Below are positions 8,211 through 17,087 of a stretch of 36,310 nucleotides of DNA, one piece after another; positions within the stretch are counted from its first letter, which is position 1; every line of letters begins with the position of its first letter. Source of the stretch: EsbW-18 sp964634615. GTDB taxonomy: Bacteria > Patescibacteriota > Minisyncoccia > Phycocordibacterales > EsbW-18. The notes beneath the pieces are model-generated. The model was not told the origin of the DNA. It worked only from the letters and a program-made list of their open reading frames with translations, and did not search any database. The position numbers and the translations under genes are program-made. The stretch is from contig CAZWLQ010000008.1 of the NCBI GenBank assembly GCA_964634615.1, forward strand, positions 1 to 36,310. Reading direction: 5' to 3'.

Positions 8211-9410
8211 TTATTCATCACCCTCGTACATAATTCGGTAGATGATTCCTGATTTGTCATCGCTCACGTATACAACGCCATTGGGTTGTACAAGGATCGC
8301 CGATGGCCTGCCGATGACCGTGCCCGCTTCGGTGAGAAACCCTTCCATGAACGGACGAATCGACCCCGTGCGTCGCCCTTTTTTGTCGAGCGGAACACGC
8401 ATTACCTCATATCCAGAGAGTACATTTTGATAGACCGACCCTCGATACGCGATGAGAAGATCATACCAATACTCTTCCGGCCATCCTTCTTCGGGAATAA
8501 ACCCGAGACCGTTTGGCGTGACGTGCGCAGGAAGAGAAATACGCGCAGGAGTCATGAGGGGTTCTTTGCAGGGGTTCTTCGAGTCCGGATCAAAAAGTGT
8601 GTCATGAATATTGTCGCCATAGCACAGCGGCCATCCATAGTCGTTGCCTTCTTCGATGATGTTCACCTCATCTGGAGGCAAGTCGTCACCAAGACCTTCG
8701 CGACCTACGTCACTCCCCCAAATCGCTCCCGTTTCTGGGTGCACCTTCATAAAAAGTGTATTGCGAAGGCCTGTTGCAAAGGTTGAAAGATCATTTGTCT
8801 CGAGGTCAAGAGCAAGTATCGCACCATACCGCGAGTCTTCTTCAAAACATGAATCACATGATGACCCTATTGATACGAGAAGACGCTTTCCATCAGGATG
8901 AAGAATGAGGCCCCTTCGCACACGAGCGCTCCCTGCTCCATCAGGTAACGATGCAAGATTTTTTGGTTCTCTGATACTGTATGTCTCTGGATAATATGCG
9001 AACGAGCGCACCGCGTCTGTTTCGGCGACATAGAGCCGACACTCCTCTCCTTCTTCGTTGCAGTGTATGACGGTTCCTTTTGGGTTTATGAGACCATTGG
9101 TAACGGTAATGGTGGCGTCCGCTTCGTTGTCATTGTTTTCATCAGGAAGAGCGATAATTTTTCCCTCACCAGAGAGTGTGGCGATGATGGTTCCGCGAGG
9201 GTCTTCTATGAGGTTTCTCACATCGGGTACATTTTCGGCAAACGTTGAGATAGTGAAACCCTTCGGCACACGGAACTGTGAAAATCGCGCCCCCTCTACG
9301 CTTCCTTCCCGCAAAAATGCCACGATTGGCAAGCGTATTTCTGGTATCGATATTGCAACAATCAAAATCGCTCCTGTAAGGATTGAGAGGAATAGGTGCT
9401 CTCTCTTCAT
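8211..9410 (-). CDS. Glucose/sorbosone dehydrogenase-like beta-propeller
   Basis: 399-residue protein with an N-terminal membrane anchor (about 7-29) and a six-bladed beta-propeller of the soluble glucose/L-sorbosone dehydrogenase type, expected to lie outside the membrane. Matching features are FxVPKGFxIxxFA at the start, GLINPKG, LRNTLFMKVHPETGAIWGSDVGREG, DEVN and the ending GRPSAILVQPNGVVYVSDD-G-IYRI. Family members oxidise sugars with PQQ, but PQQ synthesis is not expected in such a reduced genome, so the cofactor and activity are open. Cys pairs (EGEECR, SSCDSC) may form disulfides. The start is supported by an extended -10 box 8 bases upstream. Confidence 0.85.
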   Translation of the reverse strand: MKREHLFLSILTGAILIVAISIPEIRLPIVAFLREGSVEGARFSQFRVPKGFTISTFAENVPDVRNLIEDPRGTIIATLSGEGKIIALPDENNDNEADATITVTNGLINPKGTVIHCNEEGEECRLYVAETDAVRSFAYYPETYSIREPKNLASLPDGAGSARVRRGLILHPDGKRLLVSIGSSCDSCFEEDSRYGAILALDLETNDLSTFATGLRNTLFMKVHPETGAIWGSDVGREGLGDDLPPDEVNIIEEGNDYGWPLCYGDNIHDTLFDPDSKNPCKEPLMTPARISLPAHVTPNGLGFIPEEGWPEEYWYDLLIAYRGSVYQNVLSGYEVMRVPLDKKGRRTGSIRPFMEGFLTEAGTVIGRPSAILVQPNGVVYVSDDKSGIIYRIMYEGDE

Positions 9411-9418
9411 ATTCTAGG

Positions 9419-9424
9419 AGTATA
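9419..9424 (-). promoter_or_regulatory. Extended -10 box of the propeller operon
   Basis: TGGTATACT on the minus strand; TATACT ends 8 bases before ATG 9410, giving a leaderless or near-leaderless transcript. Confidence 0.6.
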
Positions 9425-9460
9425 CCAGGAAGCGCGTTCTTATGCCCCCACCGCTCGAGA

Positions 9461-9931
9461 TTATTCCTCTGTTGCTTCGTCTGGTGTCTCTGCCGTATCA
9501 ATTGCTTCTGACGGGGTTCCGTTGTCGATTGGAGCGACTTCAATAACTTTCTTTGCTTCTGGGTCGTAGAGTATTGCGCGACCCGCCTGTGAGTAGATCA
9601 AAACCTTGTAACCTTTTTTGGCATTCTTGAAGAACGCCTGACCCTTGAGCAGTTCTGGATCAGAGACCGTGGCGATGGTTGGAACTTCATCCTCCGGGAC
9701 CATCATAATCTTTCCAACTTCAAGCGAAAGTTCAACCGCCTCGGCCTCGCTGATGGCGTTTGGGTTTTCCTTGAGCTCTTGATACTTCGTGAAGAAATAA
9801 TACGCCGCGACAGCAAGAACGAGGATGAGCAATGTTACGACGAGACGTCCCTTGCGACTCTGTCGAGGTCGCATCGTCGGTACTGACGTCATGGTTTCTA
9901 CTGGTTTTGGTTGTGATACTCGTGATGCCAT
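9461..9931 (-). CDS. Membrane-anchored protein, paralogue of 3393-3821
   Basis: 156-residue protein of unknown function. A polar, basic N-terminus of about 28 residues precedes a transmembrane helix (about 29-47), so the bulk should lie outside the cell. The outer part aligns along its whole length with the 142-residue protein at 3393-3821, most strongly at AILYDPE, and ends in an acidic tail (DTAETPDEATEE). It lies between the propeller gene and the surface operon, and has its own TATACT box (9956-9961). Confidence 0.8.
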   Translation of the reverse strand: MASRVSQPKPVETMTSVPTMRPRQSRKGRLVVTLLILVLAVAAYYFFTKYQELKENPNAISEAEAVELSLEVGKIMMVPEDEVPTIATVSDPELLKGQAFFKNAKKGYKVLIYSQAGRAILYDPEAKKVIEVAPIDNGTPSEAIDTAETPDEATEE

Positions 9932-9955
9932 ATATTTTAGATAAATGATACGTCT

Positions 9956-9961
9956 AGTATA
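9956..9961 (-). promoter_or_regulatory. -10 box of the 9461-9931 gene
   Basis: TATACT on the minus strand, 24 bases before the ATG, followed by AGA as in the paralogue at 3393-3821. Confidence 0.5.
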
Positions 9962-9997
9962 CGTCTGAATGAAAGAAACTAAAGGGAGATATCAACA

Positions 9998-10987
9998 CTA
10001 CCGGTATTGTTCATCGATTTTTCCATACACAAATTCAGTGGTCTCTTTGATTGCACCGATGAGGGAGTTTGCGTCGTTGCCTCGTGTCATAACGCACAGC
10101 AAGAACGGGTGATTCGGATAGTACACGATGCCGCAGTCATGAAATTGTTGCAGATCGTTTGCTATCTTTCTCTCGCCGAATTTGTGCGCGACGACAATAT
10201 CCTGAGGAACGCCCGCACGAAGCCCGTCCACAAACGTGGTCTTTGCGAGGAGTTCAAGCGCATATTCAGAATTGGTACGGGAAAGGAATGACGCATTGAA
10301 GAGAATTCTGAAGAAAATGCTGTATTGCTTCACTGTGAGCGTTGCTACAGGGTCAGTGATAAGCGCGGTATCAACACCGAGAAGCGTATAGAGCTCTTTT
10401 TGGTACTCTTCGGGCAAACGCTCAAAAAGTATCACGAGTGCTTGGTTGTCAGAATAGATGACCATGCGTTCAAGAAGCGTGCGAATGGAATACGTCGTGC
10501 CCGCTTCAAGAGGCATACTTGGTGCGAATTGCTGTTGATACCCAACATCAACAGCTCCCTCAAAACGCACCTGCTCATCAAGAACGCTTGGTAGTGTTTC
10601 ACTCCACGAAAGATATGCAATCATGAGCGGAATCTTTAAAAGACTTGCCGGTGCAAAGGGGATGTTTTGATTGATACCGATGACTGGACCGTTGTTGAGA
10701 TCGCGATAGTACACAGCGATTTCAGAGACATCCCCGCGATCTTTGAGCGATTCGGTGAATTCGACAAGATCAGGAGTAAAATCTTCTTTTCGACTACCAA
10801 TGGTCGTTTCTCCAAGATCACACTCAAGCAAAGGATTTGTGAGTGACGATGAACCAAGGCGTAGTTCGCTCGAAGGCTCTTCGTCGGTATTCGATCGCGG
10901 TACAAAAAAACCGATTAAAAAGCCGACCACAAGAACAGCAAAGAGAATGAGAATGCTTTTTTTGTTTGTAGAGAGAAATGATTTCAT
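9998..10987 (-). CDS. Class A beta-lactamase-like serine hydrolase
   Basis: 329-residue protein with an N-terminal anchor (about 11-29) and an outer domain of the class A beta-lactamase/penicillin-binding fold. The motifs are SLLK (S115, K118), SDN (179-181) and HKFG (268-271, in place of KTG). No clear omega-loop glutamate (ExxLN) is seen, so efficient antibiotic hydrolysis is doubtful and a role in peptidoglycan or protein processing is equally possible. Its ATG follows the stop of the giant surface protein after 3 bases, which suggests translational coupling and a shared job at the cell surface. Confidence 0.85.
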   Translation of the reverse strand: MKSFLSTNKKSILILFAVLVVGFLIGFFVPRSNTDEEPSSELRLGSSSLTNPLLECDLGETTIGSRKEDFTPDLVEFTESLKDRGDVSEIAVYYRDLNNGPVIGINQNIPFAPASLLKIPLMIAYLSWSETLPSVLDEQVRFEGAVDVGYQQQFAPSMPLEAGTTYSIRTLLERMVIYSDNQALVILFERLPEEYQKELYTLLGVDTALITDPVATLTVKQYSIFFRILFNASFLSRTNSEYALELLAKTTFVDGLRAGVPQDIVVAHKFGERKIANDLQQFHDCGIVYYPNHPFLLCVMTRGNDANSLIGAIKETTEFVYGKIDEQYR

Positions 10988-10990
10988 AGA

Positions 10991-13900
10991 CTATAGCTCT
11001 TCTGATTGTTCTGGTGCCGGTTCAGGTTCTTCGTGAGAAGCATCTCCCGGCGTCTCTTCCTCTGGTTCGTTCTCCGGCTCTGCTTCTGTCTCCTCCTCTC
11101 CTTCGGTCGCAGGCTCGCCTTGAGGATCTTGGGGAAGCACTTCGTCGACTTGTGGTTCTGTCTCAGGAACAACCTCTGGTTCTGATTCAGTCAGCGGTTC
11201 TTCCTCTGCTGGGGACGATTCTGCAATTTCATCCGTTACCGGTTCTTCTACAGGAGGTTCTGAAACCTCTTCTTCTGGTTCATCTTCAATCACCGTTTCT
11301 CCAGGGACTGACGTCGTCGTATCATCGGTCGGATATGAGTCAACGATAAGCCAGTCGAAGTAGATATCAAGTGCGGCGGGCGCAATCATCGAAACAGTGA
11401 ATCCGATGCCTGGCCGTTTGAGTGTGACGATGAGTGGGTGTTCCGCGAGCGACAGCGGTGTTATGAAAATCTTGCTTGTTGAGAGTGTTGCGCTGTTTTC
11501 CACAACAACACTCGTTTCGCCAGCTGGGATGCGTCCGGTTCCGGCAATCTGATCCTTCCCTGCCGGTACCGCAAGACGCCCTTCTGGAACAATGGTAATC
11601 ACTGCAGCAAACATGTTCTTTGTATAGAGCGTCACCACCGCAAATGAGCGCGCGGCCGCAGATCGAATTAAAGCAATGGCATTCAGTACACGTTCCCCGA
11701 TTGACTCAATGAATGATGCTGGGGTATCTTCTGTCTCTTCACTTGTTGTTGTAGAAGTACCACCAAACACGAATCCTCCCGCACTGATCGTTCCAGAAAA
11801 TACGGCGTTCCCCTCTGCGTCAAAAGTCACCAGAGCAGAGGTTGTTGCAGAAGAATCTTCGGGGTCGGCTTTTGTACGTATTTCAAAGCGCCCATCATCA
11901 CCAAGAACAAGCGATACCACTCCGTCATCTAATGATGACTCGATTGAAGCAACTGAAAGCTTGTCCGTGAAAACGCGTGGAGTGATGATATCGAGCGCTG
12001 CTGACAGTCGCCCCGTGAATATTTCCGAATCAAACGCTCTACTGTTGCCAGTTTCCAATCCTTCTTTCAAGAAGGAGAGAATCTCAAGCCCATCAATAGA
12101 CTCGGGCGCATCTTCCTGGAGACCGTTGATTAAGACTTCTGATGCGGGAATAAGTGTTTCCCCTTCCGCACAGGTGCCAAGCGCACCGGTCGATGTCGCA
12201 TTACCATCACTGTCGATACACGATGGAACTGAGGATAGTGTAGTAATTCCATTGTCTGCTTCCTGCGCAAGTAACGATACTGACATACCAGAGTAATCAA
12301 CGAGATTCACAAATACGAGTATCTCTCCGCACTGTAGTGAGTCATCGCTATCGCTTGGACAGGACGCAATGTTGTCTGCATCCAGACTTTCAAGCGCGGT
12401 ACCCAAGACACGCCCTGCCTGTGTTGCGCGCATACCATACCCATCGGTCGGAGATGCTGCGATACGATCCCCTGCCCTGATCATGCCATTTTCTGTCGTG
12501 ACCTTTACCGGCACGCGACCGACGAGCGCAATCGGGTATGTTGTTGAGGCAGTGCTCGGTCCGAGCACCAGTCCCGGGCGTGTTGCAACGATACCGACAA
12601 CGTCGCGCTGATATGCAGCAGTTGAACGAACGACGTTTTCAAGGATCGCAGGATCAAGCGCGACGATTTCGCCCGCTTGGAGATCTTCTGTTGAACCATA
12701 GAGCTCGGCAAGGTCGGCACCACCAGCGGTAAGTGCACCTGCCTGAAGCCCATCTGCCAACAATTCTTGGCGCACCGTTGCCAGACTGTTCAAGAGTAAA
12801 TCCATGCTTTGTTCAAGCGCGCGATCGTCTTTCTTGGTCCACAGGTTTCCTGTTGAACCGAGCGCGGTGATCCCAGAACGAATATCAATCGACATCATGT
12901 TGTCAAAGCCGCTTCCACTCCACGCGGTTCCAATATCGTCCGTGAGTCCGGCATCGGCGTGATAGACGTCACTTATAGTTGGTGTGTCAAAACCGGACAG
13001 AACCGTCACACCACCACCGTCACTTCCGTTGCTTGCACCAATCAAAAGGGTCCGGCTCGTGTTGAGCGGATCGGTATCGGTGATACCGACTGATGTAACA
13101 CTGTTTGAGGCACCGTAAATCTGCTCGGCGACAACTTCGTAGTCAGAAGTCGTGTCGGGTGTGACGGTCCAGTTCGGCGTGACGGTGAACGTTGTTGTGG
13201 TGTTCGAAACGATCTTGCGCGTCTGCCCGGCACCCGTACCACCGGTAATCTCAACAATCTGACCGACGAATTCATTTGGCAGATACGCAGCACCCGAGTC
13301 TCCGATGGTGTTCGACGATACGGTTGTAGCGTCGGCTATCTGCGTCGAGGGACGGAGCATCGCGGCTTTACCTTCAGCATACTTACGCGCAATTGCTCCG
13401 GCAGCTGCGTTCGGGCTGTCCGATGTGGTGACACCGTTCATCGAGATATACACGTCATCAATCTGACCGTCCCAGAAGTTTGCTCCTGTCGAACAGTTAG
13501 CGCCGACCGAACAATCAGCACCAATCGCCAACGGAACGCTTGCAGCAGTGAGCGTTCCTGTTGCGGCGATTGTGTTGTCAGATGCAACTCTGACACCGTC
13601 GATATAAAGATAAATACCCACCGCCATTGGTGCGTTTGGAGAGGCATATGCAGTGCTTACACGCTCGAAGACGAGATGGTGCCATTGACCATCCGCGTAG
13701 CTTTTACCTGCTGGCGATGAAAGCGGATCCTCGTCACCGAACGTCGCGTCGTCATCAATACGCGCTTGGATCAGGCCCGACGCATCCATCCACACACGGT
13801 AACCACCTACCGAGGCTGCGGGAACCGTCGTGAAGGAGTGGTCGATCAGCGTATCGATTCCCGAAATAGATGTTGAGTGTTTAAACCAAAGCTCAATCGT

Positions 13901-16900
13901 GAACCCAAGGAGACCCGCATCGAAGTCCGTATCTTGATCACAGGTAGCGTCGTTGTTGGTGTCAGAACACGCGTACTGGCTCGTACCGTTGAAACTCATA
14001 CCAAAGTCGTGGACACCGTTTACGCGATATGTTGGTGTTCCCTTTGCTTCAAGAACGTTGTTTCTGATTGTCGCATCAGTGATATCACCCGACGCGTCGT
14101 TCATCATGAACATCGCTCGGGGCGTACCGTTCATGAGCGATGTCACACCCGTCGTTGAGTAAAACTTTGACCATCCGAGGACAGCGGTTGATGGGATACC
14201 AACCGTATGAAGCTCCGAGAGACCTTGGCTGTGACCGACATAGAGCACATCACCTCCTGGAAGCGAGTTCACCACACCGAGCGCAAGCTGGTTTTGTGCA
14301 TCAGCAAAGCTCTCGCGTTCGAGCACGTGAAGTGCGTCGGGCGATGTTGAAAACGTCGGTGCCGTCTTTGCGAGGTTCGGTTGGTTTCCTGTTTGTTCGT
14401 CGTAGATGTCATCTGGTGTTGCTTGGTCGACGGTATCGGCGTCAATAGCGGTGTAGAGCTCTACTTGAGAGAGCGTTTCGTTCGTCAAGTACAAACGTCC
14501 ACGGCTCGTGAGCCATACTTGGTTGATGTCGTCCGTGGTCGTATCACCATAGTCAATCGTTCGAGCACCATTGATACTAATCACCGATGCCGAAGCATCG
14601 GTAGCGGCAACGACAAATGTCTTTCCTGTGATTGTACCGTTGTTCGCAGCAGAGGCACCGCTTTGCGACAAGACAGTCGCATGGACGTCGTTCACAAGAT
14701 TGTTCGCGATCGCAAACGACGTTTGGTTATCGGTTGCATATACGACTGCCGTGTTACGGTTCGCGATGTTCTTATCTCCTTGCGAACGGTCGGTTGTGTC
14801 GTAGTTGTAGAGTCGATCGTTGGCAAAATCAAAAGCATAAAGACCGGTACCCGACGCTCCGTTCGTTCCGACATAGATCGTTCCGTTCAACGCACCGATA
14901 CCCGATGGATTGTTGTTAGTATCAACACCGAGCGCATATCCGGCGGCATTCTGGCTAAATTTCATCCACATCGAGTTCGTATTCGCATCAAAGATATAAA
15001 CGCTATCCGCCGTTGACACAATGATTGCTTTTGCAGGAAATTCTGACGAACCACAGCGGTCGTCTGTTGCAGGGACACACGCATCACCAATCGCATCATC
15101 TTTTGCTTCGGTATACCAGCTCTTAAAATCTGTATTCAAACCCAACCGCCATCTGCCCGCATCAGAGTCACGTGTTGTGTCATAAACAAACACATCAATA
15201 ATACCTGCAAGACCCAAAGATCTTTTATATCCTTTGTTCGTGAGCTCTCCAAAAATATCAACCCCAGTGCGAGCAGAAGCACTACCGATTGTCACACCTC
15301 CACTTTCGGCAACGGCGAAGAGATCCACCCCAGCGTCATCTTCGATAAGAATCGGATACCCTGTCACCTGCGATTGATCGATAACCATGTGAAGACCGTT
15401 TCCTGTGTTGCTGTTTGCATCAGCGCCGTCGAGTGTAATTTGGAGAGCGTCGCCAGAGAATGTGCCGCCTGTCGTCGAGCTTGCCGTAAGTTGTAGGAGG
15501 TCGTGCGTCATCGCAGAGCCGGCCGTCTCGGTGATGACAACAGGTGTCCCCGCTGCGGTCTCGATCGTTGCGCCGGTGTCATAGGTTTCCTGGAGTGTTG
15601 CTGCGCCACCAGGACCTCCCGAAATACCGAGCGATGATGTTGCAACCCATGCAACGCCGGAACCAGTCGTTTGCAACACCATACCGCTGGTTCCCTGCGT
15701 TGCGTTGGTGTCATAAAAACCGCCCGTAAGAGCGAAGTCACCAGCAACGGAGAGTTTTGCGTAGGGCGATGTTGTTCCAATGCCCACATTGCCGTTACTG
15801 TAGAGAATGGAGAGACGATCGACACTGTTCGTGCGAAACACCATACGTCCGGTTGTTGTTTCAAACGGCATGATGTAGTTGCTATTGTCCTGGTACGATG
15901 TGAGATAGTTCGATGCACCAATCGCAATATTGCCGGCAATATTCAGTTTTTGGTTTACCTCCGTTGTATCGATACTGATTGTGCCATCGTCACGTACCAC
16001 AAACTTTTCTGCACCGGATGAATTGGCTACTGTAAGCGCCTTCCCTGTTCCCGTGCCAAATCCAGCAATACCCAAACGTCCTTGGGGTGTCGTGGTACCA
16101 ATTCCAAGACCTCCCGCAAACGTGGATGTTGCGGTCGTTGTTGTTGCGGTGAAAAAGTTTGCCTTAAGCGACCCTCCCCCCGTGCCTCCATCAGTGACCC
16201 GAAGTACACCTGCACTATCACGAGCAAGTCCCGTATCGCGAGAGTTATCGACAGCATTGGTTGTTGAGTTGACCCATCCGAGAACAAAATCCGAGCTTAG
16301 GTTAAGTCGTTTATTTGATGCATCAAAAACTGCGGGGATGTTTGTCCCATCCCCACTTACCTTAAACGAATTCGCAAGAACCGCACCGGTATTGCCTCCA
16401 CTTCCACTAAAAAAATGTGTCTCTGCGGTTCCCGAGTTGTTGACGATTTTCAAACCGACGCCCGTTCCATCCGTAGCATCGCCTTCAAGATAAATCCGTC
16501 CTTTTGTACCATTCGTTGTTGAGCGAAGCGTCAACGATCCGCTTGCGGTTGAGGTGCCGATGATGACGGGCGACGTCGTTGTGCCAATCACATCTAGGAA
16601 TGTTGTGGTTGCATTCGTGGCATCAAGTGAGAGCGCCTTTTTTGCAATGTATGCCGACGGGACCGATGTGAGTTTCTTGCGCGGACTCATTTCACCGTCC
16701 CACGATGGAGTTCCTGTGCCACCGATGTTGATTGAAAGCCAGAGGTCTTGATTGAAATCGATTGATGCAAGCGATGTGGTGGTACCAAGCTCAACACTAA
16801 AGAGACCGTCTGCAACATCAACCTTATTGCTACCGCTCCATGTTTCTGTCCATGCGGGACTACCGCCTGATGCGACGGTATAGAGTTTGAACTCCATGTT

Positions 16901-17074
16901 GTACAGACCATCAGCGACAGTAACCCCCGCCTCATCAGCGAGCTTTCCCTGGTAATTTATACGCTCCGTAAACGCTGCCGAAACATGGGAAATCGGCAAA
17001 AGAGTGAAGAAGAGAACAGCGAGTACGGCACAAACCGCACCCATGGTACGCATGAACGTACGGGCCATTTTCAT
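10991..17074 (-). CDS. Giant LamG-containing surface protein
   Basis: About 2027 residues. Signal peptide (about 1-33), then an N-terminal domain (about 38-150) of the type NYQGKL...DGLYNMEFKLY...LTSVPSAYIAKKA. Next come tail-fibre-like repeats (GIGTTTP near 330, NVGIGTTSPYAKLSVAGD near 428), a beta-propeller-like region (about 675-965), a LamG/concanavalin-like domain (about 985-1210) and a block near 1450-1540 (ADLAELYGSTEDLQAGE...VGIVATRPG) resembling peptidase-G2-type autoprocessing domains. An acidic Glu/Pro-rich tail of about 105 residues closes the protein. No C-terminal TM helix or LPXTG is seen, so anchoring is unclear. ATG 17074 is chosen because TGCTATAAT ends 7 bases upstream; the frame is open to 17098. 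Likely roles are adhesion to a host or surface-layer formation (inference). Confidence 0.88.
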   Translation of the reverse strand: MKMARTFMRTMGAVCAVLAVLFFTLLPISHVSAAFTERINYQGKLADEAGVTVADGLYNMEFKLYTVASGGSPAWTETWSGSNKVDVADGLFSVELGTTTSLASIDFNQDLWLSINIGGTGTPSWDGEMSPRKKLTSVPSAYIAKKALSLDATNATTTFLDVIGTTTSPVIIGTSTASGSLTLRSTTNGTKGRIYLEGDATDGTGVGLKIVNNSGTAETHFFSGSGGNTGAVLANSFKVSGDGTNIPAVFDASNKRLNLSSDFVLGWVNSTTNAVDNSRDTGLARDSAGVLRVTDGGTGGGSLKANFFTATTTTATSTFAGGLGIGTTTPQGRLGIAGFGTGTGKALTVANSSGAEKFVVRDDGTISIDTTEVNQKLNIAGNIAIGASNYLTSYQDNSNYIMPFETTTGRMVFRTNSVDRLSILYSNGNVGIGTTSPYAKLSVAGDFALTGGFYDTNATQGTSGMVLQTTGSGVAWVATSSLGISGGPGGAATLQETYDTGATIETAAGTPVVITETAGSAMTHDLLQLTASSTTGGTFSGDALQITLDGADANSNTGNGLHMVIDQSQVTGYPILIEDDAGVDLFAVAESGGVTIGSASARTGVDIFGELTNKGYKRSLGLAGIIDVFVYDTTRDSDAGRWRLGLNTDFKSWYTEAKDDAIGDACVPATDDRCGSSEFPAKAIIVSTADSVYIFDANTNSMWMKFSQNAAGYALGVDTNNNPSGIGALNGTIYVGTNGASGTGLYAFDFANDRLYNYDTTDRSQGDKNIANRNTAVVYATDNQTSFAIANNLVNDVHATVLSQSGASAANNGTITGKTFVVAATDASASVISINGARTIDYGDTTTDDINQVWLTSRGRLYLTNETLSQVELYTAIDADTVDQATPDDIYDEQTGNQPNLAKTAPTFSTSPDALHVLERESFADAQNQLALGVVNSLPGGDVLYVGHSQGLSELHTVGIPSTAVLGWSKFYSTTGVTSLMNGTPRAMFMMNDASGDITDATIRNNVLEAKGTPTYRVNGVHDFGMSFNGTSQYACSDTNNDATCDQDTDFDAGLLGFTIELWFKHSTSISGIDTLIDHSFTTVPAASVGGYRVWMDASGLIQARIDDDATFGDEDPLSSPAGKSYADGQWHHLVFERVSTAYASPNAPMAVGIYLYIDGVRVASDNTIAATGTLTAASVPLAIGADCSVGANCSTGANFWDGQIDDVYISMNGVTTSDSPNAAAGAIARKYAEGKAAMLRPSTQIADATTVSSNTIGDSGAAYLPNEFVGQIVEITGGTGAGQTRKIVSNTTTTFTVTPNWTVTPDTTSDYEVVAEQIYGASNSVTSVGITDTDPLNTSRTLLIGASNGSDGGGVTVLSGFDTPTISDVYHADAGLTDDIGTAWSGSGFDNMMSIDIRSGITALGSTGNLWTKKDDRALEQSMDLLLNSLATVRQELLADGLQAGALTAGGADLAELYGSTEDLQAGEIVALDPAILENVVRSTAAYQRDVVGIVATRPGLVLGPSTASTTYPIALVGRVPVKVTTENGMIRAGDRIAASPTDGYGMRATQAGRVLGTALESLDADNIASCPSDSDDSLQCGEILVFVNLVDYSGMSVSLLAQEADNGITTLSSVPSCIDSDGNATSTGALGTCAEGETLIPASEVLINGLQEDAPESIDGLEILSFLKEGLETGNSRAFDSEIFTGRLSAALDIITPRVFTDKLSVASIESSLDDGVVSLVLGDDGRFEIRTKADPEDSSATTSALVTFDAEGNAVFSGTISAGGFVFGGTSTTTSEETEDTPASFIESIGERVLNAIALIRSAAARSFAVVTLYTKNMFAAVITIVPEGRLAVPAGKDQIAGTGRIPAGETSVVVENSATLSTSKIFITPLSLAEHPLIVTLKRPGIGFTVSMIAPAALDIYFDWLIVDSYPTDDTTTSVPGETVIEDEPEEEVSEPPVEEPVTDEIAESSPAEEEPLTESEPEVVPETEPQVDEVLPQDPQGEPATEGEEETEAEPENEPEEETPGDASHEEPEPAPEQSEEL

Positions 17075-17081
17075 GGCTTTA

Positions 17082-17087
17082 ATTATA
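17082..17087 (-). promoter_or_regulatory. Consensus extended -10 box of the giant gene
   Basis: TGCTATAAT on the minus strand, a full match to the extended -10 consensus. It ends 7 bases before ATG 17074, so an internal leaderless transcript of the giant gene is predicted. It overlaps the stop codon region of the upstream gene. Confidence 0.65.

Noticed and set aside
9998..10987. An antibiotic-resistance beta-lactamase
   Set aside because: The deacylation Glu motif is not evident and the gene is tied to the surface operon, so resistance is not claimed.
11676..16493. Several plus-strand open frames of 90-211 codons opposite the giant gene (for example 14381-15016 and 11676-12296)
   Set aside because: They mirror a long, well-formed coding sequence, have low-complexity or Arg/Cys-rich translations and no start signals or family features.
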